Shown in pieces: positions 8,890 through 16,724 of a stretch of DNA of 64,000 nucleotides (its first letter is position 1; each line of letters begins with the position of its first letter). Position numbers and translations under genes: made by a program. The notes beneath the pieces were generated by a model, which was not told where the DNA came from, did not search any database, and saw nothing but the letters and a program-made list of their open reading frames with translations. The stretch spans positions 434,001-498,000 of the forward strand of contig NZ_CALNVW010000020.1 in the NCBI RefSeq assembly GCF_940670765.1, given 5' to 3'. This DNA comes from Streptomyces sp. A 4/2 (lineage in GTDB: Bacteria; Actinomycetota; Actinomycetes; Streptomycetales; Streptomycetaceae).

Positions 8890-11048
8890 ATCCGGTCGGG
8901 CGCTCCCGGCCTGGCGTAGTACCAGCCCTGCGCGGTGTCGCAGCCCAGCTCCTTCAGCTGGTCGGCCTGCGCCCCGGTCTCCACCCCCTCGACGGTGACC
9001 GCGAGCTGCAGGCTGTGGGCCAGCGCGACGATCCCCTCGACGATCTTGAGGTCGACCGGGTCCGCCGGATGCTGCTGCATCGACCGCGTGAACGACCGGT
9101 CCAGCTTCAGCACGCTCACCGGCAGCCTGCGCAGATTGGCGAGGTTGGAGTACCCCGTGCCGAAGTCGTCCAGCGCGATGTCCACGCCCATCTCGGCCAG
9201 TTGCCGCAGCGGCTTCAGCAGATCGTCGTCCGCGCCGATCAGCGCCGACTCGGTGACCTCCAGGCAGAGCGCCCCGGGATCCAGACCGGTGCGCTCCAGC
9301 ACGGCCACCGTGTCGGCGACCAGGCCGGGGTGGTAGAGCTGGGTCGGCGACAGGTTGACGTTGATCCGCAGCGGGCCGCCGTCGGTGTGTGCCGGATGCA
9401 GTTGCTGCCAGCCCCTGGCCTGCCGTACGGACTCCTCCAGGACCCAGCGGCCCAGCGGCACGATCAGTCCGGTGTGCTCCGCCAGCGAGATGAACCGGTC
9501 GGGTCCGAGCACCCCGTGCTGCGGATGGGACCAACGCACCAGCGCCTCCGCCCCGTGCACGCTGCCGTCCCCGAGGTGGACCAGCGGCTGGTACTCGATG
9601 AAGAACTCACCGCGCTCCAGGGCCGCGGGCAGCGCGGTCGTCAGCCCGTGCCGGGTGATGGCACGGGCGTCCGCCTCGGCGTCGGCCCGCTGGAAACGGT
9701 TGCCGCCCGCCGCCTTCGCCCGGTACATCGTGATGTCGGCGCTGCGCAGCACCTCGGCGGGGCTCTGGGTGCCCGCGAGCCCCTCGACCACACCGATGCT
9801 GCCCCGCACGGTCAGTTCCCGGCCGTCGATCCTGATGGGAGTGGCCAGGACCGACAGGATGCGCACCGCGAGTTCCTCGACCGCGTCCGGCGACTCGTAC
9901 CCCGTGGTGAGGGCGACGAATTCGTCACCGCCGAGCCGGGCCACCATCTCGCCGGATGCCGTCGCACAGCTCTGCAGCCGGTCGGCGACCTCCACCAGCA
10001 GCCGGTCGCCCGCCGAGTGTCCGAGACTGTCGTTGATCGCTTTGAACCCGTCGAGGTCCAGATAGCAGAGGCCGAAGGGCATCCCCTGCGCCTGCCCCGC
10101 GGAGAGCGCCTTGTCGAGCCGTTCGAAGAAGAGCGTCCGGTTCGGCAGCCCGGTCAGGGCGTCGTGCGTCGCCTCGTAGCGCAGCCGCAGATTGAGCAGC
10201 CGGCGCTCCGTGGTGTCCTCCATCAGCGCCAGCTGGTACTGCGGGCAGCCCTCGGCGTCGCGCAGCAGCGACACCGTGAGATTGGTCCACAGCACGGTGC
10301 CGTCGTTGCGGTAGTACGGCTTCTCCACCCGGTAGTGGTCCCGCTCGCCGCGTACCAACTCGGCGTGCATTCCCCAGACCTGGGGGGCGTCCTCGGGGTG
10401 CACCCATTCGTTCACGTTGCGGCTGCGCACGTGGTGGTCGACCCCGCCGAACATCCGCAGCAGCGCGTCGTTGACCTCCAGGACGTTGCCGTCCAGGTCC
10501 GCGATGCCGATGCCGACCGCAGCTCCTTCGAAGACCGCGCGGAAGCGCGTCTCGGTGATGTGCAGCGCCTCCTCGGCGGCGCTGCGGGCGGAGAGCGCCG
10601 AGCGGGCGATGGCCTCCTGCTCGCTGAGCGTGCGCTCGCGCAGCGCCTGGGCGAACCCGGCGGCCAGCGCGTGCTGGAGACGCGAGCAGCGGATCCGGAT
10701 CTCCTCGGGGGCCAGCGCGGGATCCGCCCCGCTCGTGCCGCAGTAGAGCACCAGATACGAGTCGACCACCCCGAGAGTCTGGCTGAGCGCATCGGAATCC
10801 GTGCAGTGGGCGGCGACGAGGTCACCGCCGACGCGGTGGGCGGGCGCCGGGTCGAAGGGCCGGGCGTGCAGCGCGGCGCTCAGCCGGCCGGCGAGAGGCA
10901 GCAGGTGCCGCTCGAACTCGGGACGGGTCAGGGAAGTGGCGGTCGACGGGAAGATGGCCCGGCTCCAGATCGTCGCGAAGCGGCCGAGTCTGTCTTCCGG
11001 GCTGTCCTGGTCCGCCAGGGACGCCGACTTCTGCTGCGGCACGTTCAC
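8859..11048 (-). CDS. rmdA: PAS-GGDEF-EAL cyclic di-GMP enzyme, RmdA-like
   Basis: A 729-residue cytosolic protein with no membrane helix. Order: an all-helical N-terminus (1-165), a PAS domain (about 175-300, RFRAVFEGAAVGIGIADLDG), GGDEF (about 305-465, with intact RLGGDEFVAL) and EAL (about 475-720, with GAEALVRW, LEVTES, LDDFGTGYS and VEGVE all present). No RxxD inhibitory site is seen before GGDEF. The architecture and the neighbourhood beside sdh and LysR match S. coelicolor RmdA (SCO0928), reported as a c-di-GMP phosphodiesterase affecting development. The GTG start at 11048 forms a GTGA overlap with the upstream methyltransferase stop, so the two are probably translated together. Confidence 0.87.
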   Translation of the reverse strand: MNVPQQKSASLADQDSPEDRLGRFATIWSRAIFPSTATSLTRPEFERHLLPLAGRLSAALHARPFDPAPAHRVGGDLVAAHCTDSDALSQTLGVVDSYLVLYCGTSGADPALAPEEIRIRCSRLQHALAAGFAQALRERTLSEQEAIARSALSARSAAEEALHITETRFRAVFEGAAVGIGIADLDGNVLEVNDALLRMFGGVDHHVRSRNVNEWVHPEDAPQVWGMHAELVRGERDHYRVEKPYYRNDGTVLWTNLTVSLLRDAEGCPQYQLALMEDTTERRLLNLRLRYEATHDALTGLPNRTLFFERLDKALSAGQAQGMPFGLCYLDLDGFKAINDSLGHSAGDRLLVEVADRLQSCATASGEMVARLGGDEFVALTTGYESPDAVEELAVRILSVLATPIRIDGRELTVRGSIGVVEGLAGTQSPAEVLRSADITMYRAKAAGGNRFQRADAEADARAITRHGLTTALPAALERGEFFIEYQPLVHLGDGSVHGAEALVRWSHPQHGVLGPDRFISLAEHTGLIVPLGRWVLEESVRQARGWQQLHPAHTDGGPLRINVNLSPTQLYHPGLVADTVAVLERTGLDPGALCLEVTESALIGADDDLLKPLRQLAEMGVDIALDDFGTGYSNLANLRRLPVSVLKLDRSFTRSMQQHPADPVDLKIVEGIVALAHSLQLAVTVEGVETGAQADQLKELGCDTAQGWYYARPGAPDRIHRLSLADAV

Positions 11049-11869
11049 GCCTTTAGCCCCACGCCCACGAAGCCTGCGAAGGCATACGGGTCCTCCTGGT
11101 CGACCGGGGCCTCGGGCCGCCACTCCGGCATGGCGACCAGTCCGGGCTCCACCAGTTCGAAGCCGTCGAAGAACCGGGCGACCTCCTCGCGCGAACGCAT
11201 CACCAGCGGATTGCGGATGTTCCGGTAGACACCGACCGCACCGCCCGCCTGCTCCTCGGGGACCGGGATGCCCTCGTACGACGCGTGGGTGAGGATCAGC
11301 AGACTTCCGGGAGCCAGCGCGTCGCGCAGGGCGGCCACGGCCGCACACGGGTCGTCGGCGTCCTCGATGAAGTGGAGGACGGCGACGAGCAGCAGTGCCA
11401 CCGGCCGGTCGAGATCGAGACCGGCGACGACTTCCGGGCTGTCCAGGATCTCCTGCGGCTTGCGCAGATCGGCGGCGACCACCGAGGCCAGTTCGTTGCC
11501 GTCGAGTACGGCCTTGCTGTGGGCGACGGCGACCGGGTCGTGATCGACGTACACCACCCGGGCCTCGGGGGCCATGGCCTGGGCGACCTCGTGGACATTT
11601 CCGAAGGTCGGTATGCCGGAACCGATGTCGAGAAACTGTGTGATGCCGGACTCGACGGCGAATCGGACCGCGCGGCGCATGAAGGCGCGGTTCGCCTGCA
11701 TCACCTTCGGGAGCCCCGGCATGAACTCCATGGCTTTGCGCGCGGCCTCCCGATCCACCTCGAAATTGTGCGAACCGCCCAAGTAGTAGTCGTAGATCCG
11801 CGACACACTCGGCACCGAAAGATCGATGCCCTGCGGGGCCCAGGCAGGACGCTCCATCAATGTCTCCAA
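11045..11869 (-). CDS. SAM-dependent methyltransferase, PF04672-type (DUF574)
   Basis: A 274-residue protein of the actinobacterial S-adenosylmethionine methyltransferase family (Methyltransf_19). Typical family marks are the IYDYYLGGSHNFEVDREAA opening, the SAM-binding FLDIGSGIPTFGNVHEVAQ near residue 85, the acidic strand VVYVDHDPVAVAH and VALLLVAVLHFIEDADDP. The substrate of this family is not established. It is immediately upstream of, and overlaps by four bases, the c-di-GMP gene, which suggests a functional link. A paralogue lies at 42840-43619. The first start (METLMERPAW) is used; a second Met four codons later is possible. Confidence 0.85.
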   Translation of the reverse strand: METLMERPAWAPQGIDLSVPSVSRIYDYYLGGSHNFEVDREAARKAMEFMPGLPKVMQANRAFMRRAVRFAVESGITQFLDIGSGIPTFGNVHEVAQAMAPEARVVYVDHDPVAVAHSKAVLDGNELASVVAADLRKPQEILDSPEVVAGLDLDRPVALLLVAVLHFIEDADDPCAAVAALRDALAPGSLLILTHASYEGIPVPEEQAGGAVGVYRNIRNPLVMRSREEVARFFDGFELVEPGLVAMPEWRPEAPVDQEDPYAFAGFVGVGLKA

Positions 11870-12176
11870 CAGGTCGGTGCGACGGTCCGGCCATGTCCAT
11901 GGCCAGTGTTCGAGCCGAATCTACTGACCGCCTGCCAAGAGAGCGAGCAGAAACGGAAATTGGCGGTCCGTTATTCGTCACACGCCTGTGGCAAGTGCCT
12001 CCGGCCACACGCTGTGTGGTTGGCCGGAAACGTTGTGTTCAACGCCTCCGATGACAATTCCCTTGCCGGGTATGCGAGATGACCGATTCAAACACAAAGC
12101 CAGAGATCTCCCCCCTTCCGGCGAATCCACGGCAACACCCGGATGCCACCCGCTCGTCCGGATCATGCTGCTCGGC
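11870..12176. other. Divergent intergenic region with palindromes
   Basis: About 307 bases separate the divergent methyltransferase and Pro-rich membrane-protein genes. I see no gene. It holds GGCCAT-GTCC-ATGGCC at 11889-11904, an imperfect 27-base palindrome at 12001-12027 (CCGGCCACAC paired with GTGTGG..GGCCGG) and CGTTG-TGTT-CAACG at 12031-12044. These are candidate protein-binding sites or a short stem-loop leader for the plus-strand gene. Nothing identifies the binding protein. Confidence 0.4.
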
Positions 12177-12707
12177 ATGTACCGATCGCCGCGGACGTTC
12201 GTTCCGCTCGCCAGGCTGCTGGCGGCCTCGGGCCTCCTCTGGCTCGCCCTGATACCCGTACCCGCAGCAGCGGACGACTGTTCCTACGCCTACGTCTCCC
12301 AGTCAGGTCAGGCCCCTTCGGGGACCGCGGTCGCCATCGGCGGGAGCGGCAGCTGTACGGCGGAGCACACCACCCCCGTACCGAAAGCCCCGCCCCGCCC
12401 GAAACCGCCCCCACCACCGGCGCCCCCGCCTCCGCCTCCCCCGCCCCGGCACGTGTACCGCCCGGCCCCCGGGCCGACGCCGCCGCCCCGGCCGTCGAAA
12501 CCGCCGGCGCCGCCGAGAGCACCCGCACCGCCGAAACCGTCGGTACGCCCGGAGCCGCCCACGCTGAAGCCGGTGGCCCTCCCTGCGTACCGGGCGCCTG
12601 CGCGCAAGAAGCCGCGCAACGACTCGCCGGTGCTCACCCGCGTTCTCCTGATCATGGCTCCCGCGGTCTTCGCCGTGGCTGTGCTGCGCCCTCGTTCCTC
12701 CCGATGA
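12177..12707 (+). CDS. Secreted/anchored proline-rich protein
   Basis: A 176-residue protein with a signal sequence (LARLLAASGLLWLALIPVPAAA, cleavage near AAADD), a short folded stretch with two Cys, a long Pro-rich segment (about residues 60-140, mostly PP, AP, KP and RP), and a C-terminal hydrophobic helix VLLIMAPAVFAVAVL ending RPRSSR. That layout is a type I membrane protein whose Pro-rich stalk crosses the wall. No ribosome site separates the ATG at 12177 from the ATG at 12165, so the start is uncertain by four codons. It sits 15 bases before the DUF4239 gene and is probably co-transcribed. The function is unknown. Confidence 0.65.
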   Translation: MYRSPRTFVPLARLLAASGLLWLALIPVPAAADDCSYAYVSQSGQAPSGTAVAIGGSGSCTAEHTTPVPKAPPRPKPPPPPAPPPPPPPPRHVYRPAPGPTPPPRPSKPPAPPRAPAPPKPSVRPEPPTLKPVALPAYRAPARKKPRNDSPVLTRVLLIMAPAVFAVAVLRPRSSR

Positions 12708-12722
12708 CCGACGGAGACACCC

Positions 12723-13487
12723 GTGTCGGAATGGCTTGTTCTCACGATCGCGATGGCGGCGGCCTGCGCCGTCGTCCTGACCATCACTCTCATCAACAAC
12801 CGCCGGATCGGCGATGACGACGACCCCTCGGAGACCCCAGACGTCATCGAATACATGACCATGATGATCGGCGTGATCTACGCGATCGTGCTCGGTCTGG
12901 CCATCGCCGGCGTCTGGGAGGGACGCGGCGCCGCGCAGGAATCCGTACGTACGGAGGCCCAGGCGCTGCACGAGGTCGACGCCCGCTCGGCCGTCTACCC
13001 CGCCGATGTCCGGCAGCGCATCCACACCGATGTCGGCACCTATGTCAGCTATGTCCTGGACACCGAGTGGAAACACATGGGCGAGCACGGCGACCTCACC
13101 CCGCGCGGCGGTCAACTCCTGGACCAGGTACGGCGGGACGTCACCGACTACAAGCCGAGGAATGACCACGAGGGCGAGGCCTACCAGCCCCTCGTCGACC
13201 AGGTGGCGGCGGCGGACGACGCCCGGAGTTCCCGGGGGCAGAACGCCGGGGCCACCATGCCGGGGGTGGTCTGGTTCGGTCTGGTCGTCGGGGCCGTCAT
13301 CACCGTCGGACTGATCTTCACGTTCCAGATCAGGCGCACTCCCAGAGAGCTGCTTCTCGCCGGACTGTTCACCGCGCTCATCGCTTTCCTGCTCTTCCTG
13401 ATCTGGGACTTCGACGCACCGTTCGGCCGCGGCATCGCCGCCACCGCCGAGCCGTTCCGCGCGCTCTTCCCGAACCTCTCGAAATAG
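12723..13487 (+). CDS. DUF4239 (bestrophin-like) membrane protein
   Basis: A 254-residue membrane protein starting with GTG. Four hydrophobic segments: LVLTIAMAAACAVVLTITLI, MMIGVIYAIVLGLAIAGVW, VVWFGLVVGAVITVGLIFTF and LLLAGLFTALIAFLLFLIW. Between helices 2 and 3 is a charged, mostly helical cytosolic domain. The DUF4239 family is defined by this 2+2 pattern with a central soluble region (residues 60-175). Members have been annotated as bestrophin-like but channel activity is unproven. It follows the Pro-rich membrane protein by 15 bases and precedes a universal stress protein. Confidence 0.82.
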   Translation: MSEWLVLTIAMAAACAVVLTITLINNRRIGDDDDPSETPDVIEYMTMMIGVIYAIVLGLAIAGVWEGRGAAQESVRTEAQALHEVDARSAVYPADVRQRIHTDVGTYVSYVLDTEWKHMGEHGDLTPRGGQLLDQVRRDVTDYKPRNDHEGEAYQPLVDQVAAADDARSSRGQNAGATMPGVVWFGLVVGAVITVGLIFTFQIRRTPRELLLAGLFTALIAFLLFLIWDFDAPFGRGIAATAEPFRALFPNLSK

Positions 13488-13519
13488 GTGCCCGAACGGG
13501 GAGGCGATAGCCTCTGCGC

Positions 13520-13981
13520 GTGACAGATCAGCAGCCTCACCAGTTCGAACGCGGCACGGACGGCCCCAAGGTGATCGTCGTCGGCATAGACGGATCGGAG
13601 TCGTCCCTGCGGGCCGCCTCGTACGCCGGCGGGCTCGCCCGACGGCAGAACGCGCTGCTCGCCATCGTGTACGTACAGCCGGTACTCGCCGCCGGGGCCT
13701 CCCTGGGGGCCCCGGTCGCCGACACCACGGGTGAGATCGCCGAGGGGTTGGTCAACGAGATCCGGACGGCCACCGAGCGGGTGAAGGAAATATTCGCCGT
13801 GCGCTGGGAGTTCCACACCTTCCGCGGCGACCCGTACAACGGTCTGGTCACCGCCGCCGACGAGCTCAAGGCGGACGCCGTGGTGGTCGGGGCGTCGGAG
13901 TCGGCCGGGCACCGGATCATCGGATCGGTGGCCGTCCGGCTGGTCAAGGCCGGGCGCTGGCCCGTCACCGTCGTGCCGTAA
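13520..13981 (+). CDS. Universal stress protein (UspA family)
   Basis: A 153-residue single Usp domain. The first strand VIVVGIDGSESSLRAASYAGGLA carries the Asp of the nucleotide-binding fold, and the C-terminal VVVGASESAGHRIIGSVAVRLV is the G-x2-G-x9-G-(S) type ATP-binding loop in a slightly degenerate form, followed by the usual WPVTVVP end. The start is GTG at 13520. In actinobacteria such single-domain Usps respond to hypoxia or stationary phase; no such regulatory site is visible here. It is 32 bases after the DUF4239 gene and could belong to the same unit. Confidence 0.9.
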   Translation: MTDQQPHQFERGTDGPKVIVVGIDGSESSLRAASYAGGLARRQNALLAIVYVQPVLAAGASLGAPVADTTGEIAEGLVNEIRTATERVKEIFAVRWEFHTFRGDPYNGLVTAADELKADAVVVGASESAGHRIIGSVAVRLVKAGRWPVTVVP

Positions 13982-14147
13982 ACCGCCCGTCCCGCACTCG
14001 ACGTGCAGGAGGGCTGACGTCGCCGAATCGGACGCGTGTTTCCCCCGCCGACCGCTCGGCGTGCCGCTCGTCGCACGTTTCAACCGCTCGTCGCAGAGCC
14101 GTGCCGGGCCGCTGTCCGTTCCCGCCGTGCTGCGCTCGTATACGCCC

Positions 14148-14729
14148 GTGACCTTCACACCGATACCCCACGGAACCGACGAGCGGGCGCTCCGGGAACT
14201 CCAGCGCACCCACGGCGCAGCGTTGTTGCAGTTCCTGCTGGGGCTGTCGTACGGCGACCGGCAGCGCGCCGAGGACCTGCTGCAGGAGACACTGCTGCGC
14301 GCCTGGCAGCATCCCGAGGCCTTCGAGGGCCCCTACGAGTCCATGCGGCCCTGGCTGTTCACCGTGGGCCGTCGGCTGGCCATCGACGCACGCCGGTCCC
14401 GGCTCGCCCGGCCGGCCGAGGTCAGCGATCACGTACTGGAGTCCACCGCGGCCCCGGGGGACCTCACCGAGCGCTCGGCCGCCGCGCTGGACGTGCGCCG
14501 GGCCGTGCGGGCGCTGAGTCCCGAGCACCGGGCGGTGCTGGTGCAGATCTACTTCCGCGGGCTGAGTGTGCGGGAGGCGGCGGGCGTCCTGGGTATACCG
14601 CCCGGAACGGTCAAGTCCCGTTCCCACTACGCGCTGCGCGTCCTGGGGCGGAATCTGCCGGGCTACACGGAACGCACCGCCGGAGCCGGCGCACCGCCCG
14701 GCGGTGCCCGTCGGGCGGCAGTGCGCTGA
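14148..14729 (+). CDS. RNA polymerase sigma-70 family factor (ECF type)
   Basis: A two-domain ECF-type sigma factor of about 193 residues. Region 2 runs from ERALRELQRTHGAALLQFLL through the DRQRAEDLLQETLLRAWQ core-binding motif to MRPWLFTVGRRLAIDARRSR. Region 4 is ALSPEHRAVLVQIYFRGLSVREAAGVLGIPPGTVKSRSHYALRVL with a normal helix-turn-helix. I place the start at the GTG at 14148 because region 2 begins soon after; a GTG at 14061 is also open. Neither has a ribosome site, so a leaderless transcript is possible. No anti-sigma gene is adjacent: the next gene encodes a soluble hypothetical protein without zinc-binding HxxxCxxC. Confidence 0.85.
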   Translation: MTFTPIPHGTDERALRELQRTHGAALLQFLLGLSYGDRQRAEDLLQETLLRAWQHPEAFEGPYESMRPWLFTVGRRLAIDARRSRLARPAEVSDHVLESTAAPGDLTERSAAALDVRRAVRALSPEHRAVLVQIYFRGLSVREAAGVLGIPPGTVKSRSHYALRVLGRNLPGYTERTAGAGAPPGGARRAAVR

Positions 14730-14943
14730 GCGCCGGTGCGCGGAGCGGCCGTCGCCCGTGCGGGGCCGCAGAATACTCGGCGGACATGAACACCTCGCGC
14801 AGGAACGGGAAATCCTGTGCTTCTGGCGACGTGGGGCCTCCTGCACCGGTTCAATGCTCCCTGGAGGTCCGGCGGAGTGCTGACGCGCGCGCCTGGACGG
14901 TGACCGGAAGTGCCTGGCCAAGAGATGAAAGAGGCGAGACGGG

Positions 14944-15453
14944 ATGCGTCCCGAGAGCACCAACGGGACCAGTGGTGGCGAACTGCTGGTACCGATGGAC
15001 TGGATGTACGCCGAGTACATCGCGGATGAACTGCTGCGCACCGGCGATCTGATGCCGCCCACGACGATCGAGTACCGGGCGGGACGGGACGCGCTGGCGC
15101 TGACCGTCTTCCTGTCGGACGGTGCGGTCACGGGGGCCGGGTCGGTGCTGCGGCTCGACGAGTGGCTGTCGCTCACCGCGTACGACACCGGGTGGCGGGA
15201 ATGGGTCTGCGCCCGGCTCGGAGAGCTGACGGCGGGGGGCGGTCACGGCCCCGATCTGCCGCTGGCCAGGGCGGCCTGGCAGTGGCTTGAGGACACCGAA
15301 CTGCTGGCCGCGGACCTCGACGCGGTCACGCCGGTCGCGGTGTCCGGCCAGGAGGGCGGGCCGCAGATCTGGACCCCGGCCTGGCAGTTGGGGCTGCCGT
15401 TGGGGCATCTGGCGATCCATCTCTTCCAGCCGGATCCGTTCGGGTGCGGATGA
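14944..15453 (+). CDS. Conserved hypothetical protein
   Basis: A 169-residue soluble, acidic, Trp-rich protein that I do not recognise beyond a resemblance to uncharacterised Streptomyces proteins. The N-terminus after the first Mets (MDWMYAEYIADELL) is amphipathic; the C-terminus is rich in Leu/Trp (LARAAWQWLEDTELLAADLD). No known catalytic or DNA-binding motif is seen. I use the ATG at 14944, with a purine-rich GAGGCGAGACGGG before it; the ATG at 14995 is an alternative. It follows the sigma factor by 214 bases, and its stop lies in the first unit of a tandem repeat. Confidence 0.6.
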   Translation: MRPESTNGTSGGELLVPMDWMYAEYIADELLRTGDLMPPTTIEYRAGRDALALTVFLSDGAVTGAGSVLRLDEWLSLTAYDTGWREWVCARLGELTAGGGHGPDLPLARAAWQWLEDTELLAADLDAVTPVAVSGQEGGPQIWTPAWQLGLPLGHLAIHLFQPDPFGCG

Positions 15454-15528
15454 ACCGGGGACTCCCTCCGGTGCGGATGAACCCCCGGCTCGTCCGGTGC
15501 GGATGAACCGCGGACTCCTCCGGTGCGG
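15443..15528. repeat. 26-27-bp tandem repeat at a stop codon
   Basis: GGTGCGG begins at 15443, 15470, 15496 and 15522. The first three units continue as ATGAACC followed by a GC-rich tail ending in CTCC or CTCG. The stop codon of the 14944 gene is the TGA in unit 1. The array occupies the 80-base gap to the convergent histidine kinase gene. It is not a clear terminator. Confidence 0.75.
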
Positions 15529-15533
15529 TCGCG

Positions 15534-16724
15534 CTACGAACCGTGCACGCCCGCACGGTACTTCGGTATCCGCAGGGTGACCTTCATCCCCGCGCCCACA
15601 CCCGTCTCGATGACCAGCCCGTAGGCGTCCCCGTACACCTGACGCAGCCGTTCGTCGACATTGAGCAGCCCGATGCCGGACGAGGGCCCGACCTCGCCGC
15701 GCAGGATCCGGCGTAGCCGGTCGGGCTCCATGCCGATGCCGTCGTCCTCGACGACCACCTCCGCCTCGGAGCCCGCGTCGAGAGCGCTGATGGTGATGCG
15801 GCTGTGCCCTGCGTCGCCCTCGATGCCGTGCTTGACGGCGTTCTCGACCAGCGGCTGCAGACAGAGGAAAGGCATCGCGACGGGCAGCACCTCCGGCGCG
15901 ACCTGGAGCGTGACGTCCAGCCGGTCACCGAAGCGGGCCCGCACCAGCGCCAGGTACTGGTCGATGGAGTGCAGTTCGTCGGCGAGCGTGGTGAAGTCGC
16001 CTCGGCTGCGGAACGAGTACCGGGTGAAGTCGGCGAATTCCAGGAGCAGTTCACGGGCGCGTTCGGGGTCGGTACGGACGAAGGAGGCGATGGCGGCGAG
16101 CGAGTTGAAGATGAAGTGCGGGGATATCTGGGCCCGCAGCGCTTTGATCTCGGCTTCGATCAACCGGGTCCGTGAGCGGTCGAGTTCGGCGAGTTCCAGC
16201 TGCACGGAGACCCAGCGGGCCACTTCACCGGCCGCCCGCGCCAGTACCGCGGACTCACGTGGCGCGAAGGCCACGAGGGCGCCGAGCACCCGGTGGTCGA
16301 CGGTCAGCGGGACCGCGACGGCCCAGCGCAGCGGACAGTCCGGATCGTCGCAGGCGCTGCTGAACGCCCGGTCCCTGCCGTTCTCCAGCAGGCCGCCCAG
16401 CTGGTCCATGACCTGGGCGCAGTGGTGCTCCGCCAGCCCGTCCCAGGCGAGGACGCGCTCGCCGTCGGTGAGGCAGAGCGCGTCCGTGCCGAGCAGCGAC
16501 CGCAGTCGGCGGGCGGATCTGCGGGCGCTCTCCTCGGTGAGCCCCGCGCGCAGCGGGGGCGCCGCGAGCGAGGCGGTGTGCAGGGTCTCGAAGGTCGCGT
16601 GTTCGACCGGTGTGCCGACGTCGCTGCTGCGGGCGGGACGTGCGGTGCGCCTGCCCAGCACGAACCCGCCGACGAGCAGGAGCGGCCCGAGCACGATCAG
16701 CGCGGCCTGCGCCGCCCCGCTCAT
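15534..16724 (-). CDS. LytS-like sensor histidine kinase
   Basis: A 396-residue kinase of the His_kinase/LytS family. It has one N-terminal membrane helix (AALIVLGPLLLVGGFVLG), a GAF-like input region (about 75-195) with several Cys (CACDDPDC-like cluster at FSSACDDPDCPLRW), the His box QISPHFIFNSL near residue 215, the N box LVENAVKHG and the G box SSGIGLLNVDERL. The start has AGGGGAG upstream and forms an ATGA overlap with the symporter stop. It is the last gene of the operon LytTR regulator - DUF485 - symporter - kinase. By analogy with BtsS/YpdA-type systems it probably senses a small carboxylate handled by the transporter; that is inference. Confidence 0.88.
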   Translation of the reverse strand: MSGAAQAALIVLGPLLLVGGFVLGRRTARPARSSDVGTPVEHATFETLHTASLAAPPLRAGLTEESARRSARRLRSLLGTDALCLTDGERVLAWDGLAEHHCAQVMDQLGGLLENGRDRAFSSACDDPDCPLRWAVAVPLTVDHRVLGALVAFAPRESAVLARAAGEVARWVSVQLELAELDRSRTRLIEAEIKALRAQISPHFIFNSLAAIASFVRTDPERARELLLEFADFTRYSFRSRGDFTTLADELHSIDQYLALVRARFGDRLDVTLQVAPEVLPVAMPFLCLQPLVENAVKHGIEGDAGHSRITISALDAGSEAEVVVEDDGIGMEPDRLRRILRGEVGPSSGIGLLNVDERLRQVYGDAYGLVIETGVGAGMKVTLRIPKYRAGVHGS

